Shown: piece by piece, positions 9,757 through 19,450 of the stretch
Position numbering within the stretch: position 1 is the stretch's first letter
Layout: every line of letters begins with the position of its first letter
Assembly (NCBI GenBank): GCA_009993605.1
Contig: JAACTB010000009.1
Location: 1 to 64,000 of the forward strand
DNA from: Erythrobacter sp.
GTDB lineage: Bacteria > Pseudomonadota > Alphaproteobacteria > Sphingomonadales > Sphingomonadaceae
Reading direction: 5' to 3'
DNA length: 64,000 bases
Notes under the pieces: model-generated
Databases searched by the model: none
What the model saw: the letters and a program-made list of their open reading frames with translations, nothing else
Told to the model about the DNA's origin: nothing
Made by a program: the position numbers and the translations under genes

Positions 9757-10671
9757 TCAGGTCTTATCCTTTTTGGGCCGCGGATTGTCCAACGCTTTGA
9801 TCGTCTGTGCCGCGATCGGCTGGTCCATGTGCTGGCGCAATTCGTCGAGCGCCTGCGCGGTCAGGGCAGCACGCCCCCGCGGACCGTTGAAATATTCCTG
9901 AATCCATTCGTGGTCCAGTTCCATCAGATTGGGAACCGTATCGACCGCGATGACCTTCTTGTCGGCCAGCACGGCGACCCGGTCGCAGATCTCGTGCAGA
10001 CTGTCGAGATCGTGCGTGATCAGGAAGACGGTGAGGCCGAGCGCCTTCTTCAGCTGCAGCGTAAGCTGATCGAACGCCGCCGCGCCGATCGGGTCGAGGC
10101 CGGCAGTTGGCTCGTCGAGAAACAGCAGCTCGGGATCGAGCGACAGCGCCCGCGCGAGGCCCGCGCGCTTCTTCATGCCGCCTGATAATTCGGACGGGAA
10201 TTTGTTCACTGCCTCTTCCGGCAGGCCCGACAGCAGCACCTTGTAGCGCGCGATATCGTGCATGAGTTCGGGCGAGAGGTCGGGATAGAATTGCTTCAAC
10301 GGGACTTCGACATTCTCGCCCACCGTCAGCGTCGAGAACAGCGCCCCGCCCTGGAAGAGGACGCCCCAGCGATCGCGAATGCCCAGCGCCTCGTCCGGAT
10401 CGGCATCGGTGATCGAGCGCCCGAAGACCTTGATCGATCCTTCGGTGGGCGGCTGCAAACCGATGATCGAGCGCATCAGCACCGATTTGCCGGTGCCCGA
10501 TCCGCCGACCACGCCGAGGATTTCGCCGCGCCTGACCTTGAGATCGAGCCCGTCATGGATGGTCTGTTCGCCGAAGCGGTTGACCAGCCCTTCGACCACG
10601 ATGGGATAGTCGCCGCGGAACCGCTCGTGCCGGCCGACCCGTTCGTTCTGGGTTTCAGCGTTTTCGGCCAT
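9757..10671 (-). CDS. MlaF-like ABC transporter ATP-binding protein
   Basis: Walker A GGSGTGKSVLMRSIIG, signature LSGGMKKRAGLARALSLDPELLFLDEPTAGLDP. Confidence 0.95.
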   Translation of the reverse strand: MAENAETQNERVGRHERFRGDYPIVVEGLVNRFGEQTIHDGLDLKVRRGEILGVVGGSGTGKSVLMRSIIGLQPPTEGSIKVFGRSITDADPDEALGIRDRWGVLFQGGALFSTLTVGENVEVPLKQFYPDLSPELMHDIARYKVLLSGLPEEAVNKFPSELSGGMKKRAGLARALSLDPELLFLDEPTAGLDPIGAAAFDQLTLQLKKALGLTVFLITHDLDSLHEICDRVAVLADKKVIAVDTVPNLMELDHEWIQEYFNGPRGRAALTAQALDELRQHMDQPIAAQTIKALDNPRPKKDKT

Positions 10672-11783
10672 CACGCCCACCCCACACGGGTGAAGAAGAC
10701 GGCGAAGAAGGCGTCGAGCACGATCACCGCGAAGATGCCGGTGACCACCGCCATGGTGGTGCGCGAACCGACCTGTTCGGAATCGCCTTCCACTTGCATC
10801 CCGTTATAGCAGCCCGCCAGCGCGACGATCAGGCCGAACACCGGCGCCTTGATGAGGCCCACATAGAGATCGTAGGGAGGCACGACCTCCTGGATACGCT
10901 GAAGGAAATTCCAGAACGGAATGCCCAGCATCAGGTCCGACACCGCCGCCCCGCCGATGATCGCCATCACCGAGGCGTAGAAGCCCAGCAGCGGCATCAT
11001 CAGGATCGCGGCGAGGATGCGCGGGATCACCAGCGCCTCCATCGGCGCGATGCCGATCGTGCGCATCGCATCGACCTCTTCGGTCAGCTTCATCGTGCCC
11101 AATTGCGCCGCGAAGGCCGAGCCCGAGCGGCCCGCGACCATGATCGCGGTCATCAACACGCCCAGTTCGCGCAAAGTGATGCGGCCGACGAGGTTCACCG
11201 TCAGCGTCTCCGCGCCGAATTGCTGCAACTGGACCGCGCCCTGCTGGGCGATCACGATGCCGATCAGGAAGCTCATCAGGCCGACGATGGGCAGCGCCTT
11301 GACGCCGACCAGTTCGAGCTGGCGCACCAGCGCCTTGCCCCGGAAACGGCTGGGATGGCGGATCACGCTGCCTGCGGCGAGGATCAGCGCGCCGAGAAAT
11401 CCAATGACGCCGCGGGTGCCGTGCCGCGCACCGTAAATCTTTTGCGACCAGCTGTGGAAGATGCGCTGGCCCAGCGGCTCGCGCGGGGCGCTGGTTTCGG
11501 CATCGCTTTCCATGCCGCAGACCGCGTCCATCAGGCGCTGCGCACGCTCGCTCGCGCCGGTGATTTCGGCATCGTGCTCCCGCGCTAGATCGCAGGCGAT
11601 CCAGGCGCCGACCGTATCGATCTCGGAAACGTCGCTCAGATCGATCCGCGCGACAGGGCCTTCGACGGCATAGATCCCATCCTCGATTTGGGCGACGGAC
11701 GAGATGAGATAGGGCCCGGAAAGCGCAAGCACCCGGCCACCATCGTCCCTGTCATCGATCGAGAATTCGGCCACCCGGTCCAT
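10671..11783 (-). CDS. MlaE-like ABC permease with N-terminal STAS-like domain
   Basis: [50 protein letters not shown]-terminus [19 protein letters not shown]. Confidence 0.93.
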   Translation of the reverse strand: MDRVAEFSIDDRDDGGRVLALSGPYLISSVAQIEDGIYAVEGPVARIDLSDVSEIDTVGAWIACDLAREHDAEITGASERAQRLMDAVCGMESDAETSAPREPLGQRIFHSWSQKIYGARHGTRGVIGFLGALILAAGSVIRHPSRFRGKALVRQLELVGVKALPIVGLMSFLIGIVIAQQGAVQLQQFGAETLTVNLVGRITLRELGVLMTAIMVAGRSGSAFAAQLGTMKLTEEVDAMRTIGIAPMEALVIPRILAAILMMPLLGFYASVMAIIGGAAVSDLMLGIPFWNFLQRIQEVVPPYDLYVGLIKAPVFGLIVALAGCYNGMQVEGDSEQVGSRTTMAVVTGIFAVIVLDAFFAVFFTRVGWA

Positions 11784-11877
11784 ATCCTCGCGCCTATGCG
11801 GCGAAAATGGCGGCTTGCCAAGGGTTTCGCTGCATCTGCTCCATCTCGGTACGCCACCGGACACCGAGCCGTTACCC

Positions 11878-11997
11878 GTCGCGCGGGGCGCTGGCGTTCC
11901 CTGTGTTGCCAGTCGCGCGGGGCGCTGGCGTTCCCTGTGTTGCCAGTCGCGCGGGGCGCTGGCGTTCCCTGTGTTGCCAGTCGCGCGGGGCGCTGGC
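11878..11997. repeat. 34-bp tandem repeat, about 3.5 copies, between divergent mlaE-like gene and valS
   Basis: Unit GTCGCGCGGGGCGCTGGCGTTCCCTGTGTTGCCA at 11878, 11912, 11946 plus 18-bp partial at 11980, identical by eye. Confidence 0.97.
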
Positions 11998-12010
11998 AAA
12001 GGCTCCGCCC

Positions 12011-14722
12011 ATGAGCACCGCGACGAACACCCCGACCAGCACCGAACTTTCGAAGACCTTCGATCCTGCCGAAATCGAGGCGCGCTGGTACGCGCATTGG
12101 GAGGAGAACGGGCTGTTCCGCCCCGAACGGCCCGACGCCAAAGCCTATACGATCGTCAATCCGCCGCCCAATGTCACCGGCTCGCTCCATATCGGCCACG
12201 CGCTCGACAACACGTTGCAGGACATCGTGATCCGCTACGAGCGGCTGCGCGGCAAGGATGCCTTGTGGGTGGTCGGCACCGACCATGCCGGGATCGCGAC
12301 CCAGATGGTGGTCGAGCGCCAGCTCGAAGCGGCGGGCGACAAGCGCACCAATTATGCGCGCGACGATTTCGTCGCCAAGGTGTGGGAGTGGAAGGAAGAG
12401 AGCGGCGGCACAATTACTCGCCAGCTCCGCCGCCTTGGCTGTTCGATGGACTGGAGCCGCGAACAGTTCACCATGGACGAGCATTTCAGCCGCGCCGTGA
12501 TGCGCACCTTCGTGCAGCTGCACAAGGACGGGCTGATCTACCGCGACAAGCGGTTGGTCAACTGGGATCCCAAGCTCAAGACTGCTATCTCGGACCTCGA
12601 AGTCGAGACGCGCGAGGTTCAGGGCCATTTCTGGCGCCTGCGCTATCCGTTGGAGGACGGCGTCACGCTGGCCGATGGGCGCGACTATATCGAGGTTGCG
12701 ACGACGCGGCCCGAAACCCTGCTCGCCGATATGGCGGTGGCGGTGCATCCTTCGGACAAACGCTATGCGAGCGTGGTCGGAAAACATGTCGTCCTCCCGA
12801 TCACGGGACGCCGCGTTCCCATCGTGGCGGACGAGCATGCCGATCCCGAACTGGGTTCCGGCGCGGTCAAGATCACGCCCGGCCACGATTTCAACGATTT
12901 CGAGGTTGGCCGGCGCGCAGGGATCGCGGCGGGCGACATGCTCAACATGTTCGATGCGGATGCGCATGTCTGTCAGACGTCGGACGGTATGGTGCCCGAC
13001 GACCTCGTCGGCCTCGAACGCTTCGTGGCGCGCGACGCGGTGGTGGCGCGGATGAAGGAACTCGGCCTCCTCATCCCCCACGTCACCGAAAAGGATGGCG
13101 AGCGTACCGAACACGATGCCGAGCCGCGCACCATCCAGCAGCCCTTCGGCGATCGCGGCGGCGTGCCGATCGAACCCTGGCTGACCGACCAGTGGTATGT
13201 CGATGCCGAGACTCTGGCGAAGGATCCGATCGAGGCGGTGAAGTCCGGCGCGGTCGAGATCGTCCCGAAAAGCTGGGAGAAGACCTTCTTCAACTGGATG
13301 GAGAACATCCAGCCGTGGTGCGTCAGCCGCCAGCTGTGGTGGGGGCACCGCATTCCGGCGTGGTACGACGCCGACGGCCAGGTCTTCGTCGCCGAAACCG
13401 AGGAAGAGGCGCAGGCGATGGCTGGCGATGGCGTCAAGCTGACCCGCGACGAGGACGTCCTCGACACCTGGTTCAGCTCCGCCCTGTGGCCCTTCGCCAC
13501 GCTCGGCTGGCCGGAAGAGAGCGACCTGCTCGCCAAGCACTACCCCAATTCCCTGCTCGTTTCGGGCTTCGACATCCTGTTCTTCTGGGATGCGCGAATG
13601 ATGATGATGGGGCGCTATCTGACCGGAGAAAATCCGTGGCCGCGCCTCTATCTCCACGGGCTGGTGCGCGCCGCCGATGGCGCCAAGATGTCGAAATCCA
13701 AGGGCAACGTCGTCGATCCGCTCGGCCTGATCGAGCGCTACGGCGCCGATGCGCTGCGCTTCTTCATGGCGGCGATGGAAAGCCAGGGCCGCGACATCAA
13801 GATGGATGACAAGCGGGTCGAAGGATACCGCAACTTCGCCACCAAATTATGGAACGCGACCCGCTTCTGTCAGGCGAACGGCATCGGCGCGAGCGAGACG
13901 ATCGCCGCGCCCCAGGCCACTCTTGCCGTCAACAAATGGATCGTCGGCGAAGTCGTCGAAACCCGCGACACGCTCGACAAGGCGCTGGCGGAACTGCGCT
14001 TCGATGCGGCGGCGAACACGATCTACCACTTCGTGTGGGACCGGTTCTGCGACTGGTATCTGGAACTGATCAAGGGCCAGATCGACGACGAGACCCGCGC
14101 AGTCGCCGGGTGGGCGCTCGATCAGATTCTGGTGATGCTGCACCCCTTCATGCCCTTCATCACGGAAGAATTGTGGTCGAAGCAGGGGAGCCGCGCCGAT
14201 TACCCGCTGATCACCGCGAAATGGCCCGAACCCGGGGCCGAGGTGGACAACGAAGCTAAGGCGGAGGTCGATTGGCTGATCGCGCTCACCAGCGCGGTGC
14301 GCACGGCCAAGAACGAGCTCGGCATCGCGCCGGGTGCCAAGCTTGAGGCCTATTGCCCCGCCCCGTCCGCGCTCGCGCGCAAGGTCGCGGAAGAAAACGC
14401 CTCGTCGATCGAGCGCCTCGCGCGCCTTACGCCGATCCATTTCGCCGAAGCGCCCGCGGGCGCGGCGATGCAGATCGGCGCGGGGGAGGATGCGTTCGTC
14501 ATCCCGCTCGAAGGGGTGATCGATATCGACGCGGAAAAGGCCCGCCTCGCCAAGGCGCTCGACGCTTCGCGCAAGGAAGCGAAATCGCTCGAAGGTCGCC
14601 TCGGCAACGCCAATTTCGTCGAACGCGCCAAACCCGAGGCGGTCGAGAAGGCGCGCGGCGATCTCGCGCATCACACGGCCGAGGTCGAGCGGTTGGAAGC
14701 GGCGCTGGCCCGCTTGGGCTAA
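12011..14722 (+). CDS. valS: Valyl-tRNA synthetase
   Basis: [15 protein letters not shown] (HIGH), [12 protein letters not shown] (KMSKS). Confidence 0.97.
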   Translation: MSTATNTPTSTELSKTFDPAEIEARWYAHWEENGLFRPERPDAKAYTIVNPPPNVTGSLHIGHALDNTLQDIVIRYERLRGKDALWVVGTDHAGIATQMVVERQLEAAGDKRTNYARDDFVAKVWEWKEESGGTITRQLRRLGCSMDWSREQFTMDEHFSRAVMRTFVQLHKDGLIYRDKRLVNWDPKLKTAISDLEVETREVQGHFWRLRYPLEDGVTLADGRDYIEVATTRPETLLADMAVAVHPSDKRYASVVGKHVVLPITGRRVPIVADEHADPELGSGAVKITPGHDFNDFEVGRRAGIAAGDMLNMFDADAHVCQTSDGMVPDDLVGLERFVARDAVVARMKELGLLIPHVTEKDGERTEHDAEPRTIQQPFGDRGGVPIEPWLTDQWYVDAETLAKDPIEAVKSGAVEIVPKSWEKTFFNWMENIQPWCVSRQLWWGHRIPAWYDADGQVFVAETEEEAQAMAGDGVKLTRDEDVLDTWFSSALWPFATLGWPEESDLLAKHYPNSLLVSGFDILFFWDARMMMMGRYLTGENPWPRLYLHGLVRAADGAKMSKSKGNVVDPLGLIERYGADALRFFMAAMESQGRDIKMDDKRVEGYRNFATKLWNATRFCQANGIGASETIAAPQATLAVNKWIVGEVVETRDTLDKALAELRFDAAANTIYHFVWDRFCDWYLELIKGQIDDETRAVAGWALDQILVMLHPFMPFITEELWSKQGSRADYPLITAKWPEPGAEVDNEAKAEVDWLIALTSAVRTAKNELGIAPGAKLEAYCPAPSALARKVAEENASSIERLARLTPIHFAEAPAGAAMQIGAGEDAFVIPLEGVIDIDAEKARLAKALDASRKEAKSLEGRLGNANFVERAKPEAVEKARGDLAHHTAEVERLEAALARLG

Positions 14723-14749
14723 CGTCCTGATGCAGATGCCCGGATTCCC

Positions 14750-15484
14750 ATGCCCCTGACGCTCGCCACCCAGGCTCCCGGCGAGGCGGAGATCTTCGCC
14801 TCGGTCCAGGGCGAGGGGCCGAGCGCGGGCGCGCCGGTTGCTTTCCTGCGCCTGTCGCGCTGCAACCTCGCCTGCGTATGGTGCGACACGGCCTATACCT
14901 GGCATTTCGAAGGCGACGAGCGCCCGCATCGCGGCGACACGACCTTCGAGCGCAAAGCCAACCAGCTGACGCTGGATGAAAAGGACGTGGCGGAGCGCAT
15001 CGCGGCGCTGGGGCAGAAACGCCTCGTCATCACCGGGGGCGAGCCGCTGTTGCAGGGGCCCGCGCTTGCCAGGATGCTCGATCACCTGCCCGATATCGCG
15101 GTCGAGATCGAGACCAACGGCACCACCAAGGCGCCGCCCCGGCTGGACGTGCGGATCGATCAGTTCAACGTCAGCCCCAAGCTCGCGCATAGCGGCAATC
15201 CGGCGGACCTCGCCCTGATCGCGGAACGGCTCGACGCCTATGCCACGGATTCGCGTGCGGTTTTCAAATTCGTCGTCGCGAGCGAAGAGGATGTCAGCGA
15301 AGCCGCCGCCCTCGTCCGCCGCCACGCCATTCCGCCTGCGCGCGTGTTCCTGATGCCCGAAGGCACCGACAGCGCCACCCTGCGCGCCCGCGAGGCGTGG
15401 CTGGTGCCGCTATGCCTCGAACACGGCTTCCGCCTCAGCGACCGGCTGCACATCCACCTCTTCGGCGATACGCGGGGGACGTAG
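14750..15484 (+). CDS. queE: 7-carboxy-7-deazaguanine synthase
   Basis: Radical SAM CNLACVWCDTAYTWHFEGD; EIFASVQGEGPSAGAPVAFLRL; ITGGEPLLQ. Confidence 0.93.
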   Translation: MPLTLATQAPGEAEIFASVQGEGPSAGAPVAFLRLSRCNLACVWCDTAYTWHFEGDERPHRGDTTFERKANQLTLDEKDVAERIAALGQKRLVITGGEPLLQGPALARMLDHLPDIAVEIETNGTTKAPPRLDVRIDQFNVSPKLAHSGNPADLALIAERLDAYATDSRAVFKFVVASEEDVSEAAALVRRHAIPPARVFLMPEGTDSATLRAREAWLVPLCLEHGFRLSDRLHIHLFGDTRGT

Positions 15485-15509
15485 CTTTTTCCGCACGCCT
15501 GCGGCGTGT

Positions 15510-15776
15510 GATATCCTCGCGCCTGCGGCGCTTACTCTTGCGAACCGGCCTCCGCCGGTTCGTCCTCGGTACTGTTCCTCCCTTCGGTCGGGCACCTGCG
15601 GGCGCGCAGTCGCGCTTGCGGTCCGCTGGTCGCGGACCGGTTCATTCCCACCTTCAGGCTTGATCGCGGAGCTCGGGCCGCAGGCCCGCAAGGGCGACCG
15701 CCCGCCCGCAGCGCCGCAGGCGCGAGGATAGGCACCCGCGGAGGCGGGTGCACAAACAAGAAACCGCGAGGATATC
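15510..15776. repeat. Nested inverted-repeat (palindrome-rich) intergenic element between convergent genes
   Basis: Perfect 20-bp arms 15512-15531/15711-15730; 12-bp arms 15510-15521/15765-15776; inner hairpins 15541-15562, 15619-15639, and 15732-15751 on the right flank. Confidence 0.9.
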
Positions 15777-15806
15777 GCTAGCGCGGACGCGCTTGCGGAA
15801 GACGCA

Positions 15807-17651
15807 TCAGCTATTATTCCGCCAGCGCGCGACGATGCGTTCGACCTGGTCTTCTTCCCCGCCCGCCTGACTCCAGAGTTCGATGAAACTGGGATCGTCC
15901 GATGCGGGGCGCTTGGCCTCTTCCAGCGTGTCGAAGGCGACCCGGATCGGGATCGCCACGCCCTCGCCACAGATTATGCATTCGCGGTTGCGCAGCGCCG
16001 GGATCGAATCGAGGAAACCGCGCGCGCCTTCGGGCATGGCGGCCTTCACGAAAGCCTGGTCGCGCTCGTTGTTGAGGCGCATCGAGATGATGGTGCCGCA
16101 TTGCGACAGCACGCCTTCGGCCAGATCGCTCGGCCGCTGTGTGACGAGGCCGAGTGACACGCCGTATTTGCGGCCTTCCTTGGCGATGCGGCTGAGGATC
16201 TTGCCGACCGAACTCGCCTCGGCGTTTTTCTCGCTCGGAACGTAGCGGTGGGCTTCCTCGCAGACGAGGAGGATCGGGCGCGTCTTCTCCTCGCGGCCCC
16301 AGATCGCGAAGTCGAACACCAGGCGGCTTAGCACGGCGACCACGGTGGCGGTGACATCCGACGGGACGCCCGAGACGTCGATGATCGAGATCGGCTTGCC
16401 CCCACCGGGCAGGCGGAACAGCCTGGAAATGAAATCCTTCATCGTGTCCGCGACGAGCATGCCGGAGAACATGAACTGGTAGCGCGGATCGGCCTTGATC
16501 TCGTCGAGCTTGTTCTTGATCCGCATATAGGGCGCCGAATTGGTCGCCTTGTCGAGCTTGCCCATCGCGTCCTGCAAGGCGGCGCCGAGATCGGAGAGCA
16601 GATAGGGAACCGGGGAATCGACGGTGATCTTGCTGAGCTGGCTGGCAAGCCGGCTCTTCTGCCGGGCGGCAAGCAGGCATTTGGCGAGGATGTCGGCATC
16701 GACCTGCCGCGCGCTTCCCTCGCTGGTCAGGAACACCTCGCAATGCTCCTCGAAATTCATGATCCAGTACGGCATCTGCAAATTGGAGACATCGAGGATC
16801 TGACCCGTATCGCGAAAGGCCGCCGAATATTCGCCATGGGGATCGATCATGACGATATGGCCTTCGGGCGCTGCCTGACAGATGCGGTGAAGGATCAGCG
16901 CGGCGCTCGTCGATTTGCCCGTCCCGGTCGATCCGAGCAGGGCGAAATGCTTGCCCAGCAGCGCATCGACATAGAGACCTGCGCGGATATCCTTGGTCGG
17001 ATAGACGGTGCCGATCTGGATCGAACTGCGCCCGTCGCTGGCATAGACTTGGCGCAGGTCCTGCGTGGTGGCGGGATAGATCATCGCGCCCGGCACGGGA
17101 TAGCGCGTGACGCCGCGCCGGAACCCGTGGAGCTTGCCGGTGAGCTTCTCCTCCTTGCCCTCGCCGAGAAAATCGATGTTGGCGACGATGGAACCGGCGG
17201 CGCGGCGATCCTGGCGCTGGTCGCGCACGCTGGCGAGGAGCCAGCTATTGCCGACCTGGATCTTGATTTGGCTGCCGACTTGTCCGGTCATGGCGATCGA
17301 GGGGTCGGGATCGTCGATGCATTCGGTGAGGCGCTGGGTATCGATGGCGATCCGCGATCCCGCCCCGGCGACTTCGAGCACCACGCCGATCGGTAGCGCG
17401 GCGTTTTCGCTGGAATCCGGCGCGGATGGCTGGTCGGAGGCATCGGGGTTCTCGGACGCTTCCGGCTCGGCCCTGTTATCGGGTGCCCGCTGGGCCGTTT
17501 CGATCGCCGGGCGCGGTGGCTGTTTTTCGGCATCGACCTGGCGCAGACGATCGCGCAGCGGGGCGGGGCGCGCGCGATTCCCGCGGTCCTCGAACTCCTC
17601 CATCAGCGACGGGTCGAACACCCGGAAATTGCCCCCACCCATATCCGTCAT
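15807..17651 (-). CDS. HerA-like hexameric ATPase (DUF87/FtsK-HerA superfamily)
   Basis: Walker A LLGSTGTGKSTSAALILHR; HIVMIDPHGEYSAAF; PILLVCEEAHRYVPSE; EGRKYGVSLGLVTQRPSDLAEGVLSQC. Confidence 0.9.
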   Translation of the reverse strand: MTDMGGGNFRVFDPSLMEEFEDRGNRARPAPLRDRLRQVDAEKQPPRPAIETAQRAPDNRAEPEASENPDASDQPSAPDSSENAALPIGVVLEVAGAGSRIAIDTQRLTECIDDPDPSIAMTGQVGSQIKIQVGNSWLLASVRDQRQDRRAAGSIVANIDFLGEGKEEKLTGKLHGFRRGVTRYPVPGAMIYPATTQDLRQVYASDGRSSIQIGTVYPTKDIRAGLYVDALLGKHFALLGSTGTGKSTSAALILHRICQAAPEGHIVMIDPHGEYSAAFRDTGQILDVSNLQMPYWIMNFEEHCEVFLTSEGSARQVDADILAKCLLAARQKSRLASQLSKITVDSPVPYLLSDLGAALQDAMGKLDKATNSAPYMRIKNKLDEIKADPRYQFMFSGMLVADTMKDFISRLFRLPGGGKPISIIDVSGVPSDVTATVVAVLSRLVFDFAIWGREEKTRPILLVCEEAHRYVPSEKNAEASSVGKILSRIAKEGRKYGVSLGLVTQRPSDLAEGVLSQCGTIISMRLNNERDQAFVKAAMPEGARGFLDSIPALRNRECIICGEGVAIPIRVAFDTLEEAKRPASDDPSFIELWSQAGGEEDQVERIVARWRNNS

Positions 17652-17748
17652 TGCAGCTCGGCCCTTGCGTGCGTTCGATTGGAACGTTCGCTATGCGATG
17701 TAAGCGGTTAAGAACGGGTCAATATCCACAGGGCCGGATGGCTAAGGG

Positions 17749-18501
17749 TCAGATAAGGGCGAAGAAACGCCCGGCGGCCCAACCCATCCCGATCGACAGC
17801 ACCACCGCGAAAAGGCCATAGGCGAGGCCGTGGCGGTTGGCAGAATTCTCTACGAAGCGTTCGAACCCCACCTTGCGCACCGCCACCTCGGCCGTGGCCG
17901 AAGCGAGCACGCGCCCGCGCGAGATCGCGAAGGTTTCCGCGGTGTAGATCCCCGTCGTGACATTGGACGGCAGCTCGATCCGCGCCTGGTACAGCACCTC
18001 TTCGCTGATCCGCACGCCGCCGACCTGCTCGGTATAGAGGCCCTGGCGCGTCTTCAGGTCGACGAGGCCTGCGGCGAAGCGAGCCTGTTCGTCGGTGTCG
18101 ATCACGCCGCTGGGCGAAAGCTGGATATAGGACGTGCCGAATTCGTAAATGGCGGCGGTCTTTTCATCGACGATCTGTTCGATGGGGCGCGAGGATGCGA
18201 CCGCGAAGAAGCTGGGCGCGGAGCGGAAATCGGTCTGCTCCGCATTCAGCCAGACGCCCGCGATCCGCTCCTTCTCGCGCACGCGGATCGGTTCGGACGG
18301 GCCCTTGAGCACCACGACGATATCGTACCGCCCGCCCGCCTGCTGCGCGATCGGATCGATGATCGCACCGAAGAGGAGCAGTTCGGTCCCCGTGAACCCC
18401 TGACGGACCTGGACTTCGTGTTGCGAGACCTCAGGCACCAGCACAGGATCGCGCTGCCCCATGACGAGGACCGCGAAGAGGATGAGCAGCCAAGCCCTCA
18501 C
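17749..18501 (-). CDS. TIGR02186-type conserved membrane protein (GTG start)
   Basis: Signal/TM N-terminus, EVSQHEVQVRQGFTGTELLLFGAI, C-terminal TM; coupled to upstream TSUP gene. Confidence 0.8.
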   Translation of the reverse strand: MRAWLLILFAVLVMGQRDPVLVPEVSQHEVQVRQGFTGTELLLFGAIIDPIAQQAGGRYDIVVVLKGPSEPIRVREKERIAGVWLNAEQTDFRSAPSFFAVASSRPIEQIVDEKTAAIYEFGTSYIQLSPSGVIDTDEQARFAAGLVDLKTRQGLYTEQVGGVRISEEVLYQARIELPSNVTTGIYTAETFAISRGRVLASATAEVAVRKVGFERFVENSANRHGLAYGLFAVVLSIGMGWAAGRFFALI

Positions 18502-19406
18502 AGCATGTTCACGGTATAGATTTCGTCCGGCTGGACGAAGAGGCCGAAGAACATGCGCAGCGCAATGACGAGGACGATCACTGCGAGGACGATGCGCAGC
18601 TTTTCCGGCGCGAACCGCGCCGCGACCTGCGTGCCCATCTGCGCGCCGGTCACCGATCCGATCAGCAGCAGGCCGACAAGGACGATATCGACCGCCCGCG
18701 TCGTCAGCGAATGCATCATCGTCGTCACGACCGTGACGAACAGGATGTTGTAGAGGCTGGTGCCGACCACGACGTTGGCGCTCATCCCAAGAATATAGAG
18801 CATCGCGGGCACGAGGATGAAGCCGCCGCCAACGCCCATCAGCATGGTCAATATCCCCACGATCACGCCCAATAACAGCGGCGCGAGGGGCGAGATGTAG
18901 AGGCCCGAGCGATAGAAGCGCCAGCGGCCCGGCAGGGATGCGATCAGCGGATGATGGCGGCGGCGGCGCGGCGCGGTGGCGCCGGGATCGCCGCGGATCG
19001 CCTGCCACGCCTCGCGCGCCATCAGCGAGCCGATCGAGCCGAGCAGCACGACATAGAGCGCGTTGATCACCACGTCGATCTGGCCGATCGAGCGCAGAAA
19101 GCGGAACAGAAGGGATCCGATCCCCGCCCCGATGGCCCCGCCCGCCACCATCACCGCCCCCATGCGGTAATCCACCCCGTTGCGCTTCGAATGCGCTAGC
19201 ACGCCCGACACGCTCGCGCCGGTCACCTGGGTCGAGGCGGACGCGGCGGCAACGGTGGGCGGGACGCCGTAGAAAATCAGCAGCGGTGTCGTCAGGAAGC
19301 CTCCGCCGACCCCGAACAGGCCCGACAGGATCCCCGTCACCCCGCCCAGCAGCACGATCCACAGCCCGTTGACGGACAGGTTCGCGATGGGGAGGTAGAC
19401 GTCCAT
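18498..19406 (-). CDS. TSUP (TauE/SafE) family anion exporter
   Basis: GGVTGILSGLFGVGGGFLTTPLLIFYG; VGILTMLMGVGGGFILVPAMLYILG. Confidence 0.92.
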   Translation of the reverse strand: MDVYLPIANLSVNGLWIVLLGGVTGILSGLFGVGGGFLTTPLLIFYGVPPTVAAASASTQVTGASVSGVLAHSKRNGVDYRMGAVMVAGGAIGAGIGSLLFRFLRSIGQIDVVINALYVVLLGSIGSLMAREAWQAIRGDPGATAPRRRRHHPLIASLPGRWRFYRSGLYISPLAPLLLGVIVGILTMLMGVGGGFILVPAMLYILGMSANVVVGTSLYNILFVTVVTTMMHSLTTRAVDIVLVGLLLIGSVTGAQMGTQVAARFAPEKLRIVLAVIVLVIALRMFFGLFVQPDEIYTVNML

Positions 19407-19450
19407 CCTCCGCCTCTATCGCAGGCTTGGCGGGCTTTGAAGGGGCTCGC

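Noticed and set aside
11878-11997. Direct repeats that could be mistaken for a CRISPR array
   Set aside because: The units are contiguous 34-bp tandem copies with no spacers, and no cas genes are nearby.
11636-13657. 673-aa minus-strand ORF and the 5'-extended mlaE/valS ORFs through the repeat
   Set aside because: The GC-rich repeat unit lacks stops in several frames, and the ORF is antisense to the clearly coding valS. Extended N-termini ([25 protein letters not shown]) are repeat translation, not protein sequence.
14750-17651. queE + herA-like neighbours as a Dpd-type 7-deazaguanine DNA modification island
   Set aside because: The genes are convergent and separated by a repeat element, and no DpdA/TGT-like or other dpd gene is visible; queE is most simply for queuosine synthesis.
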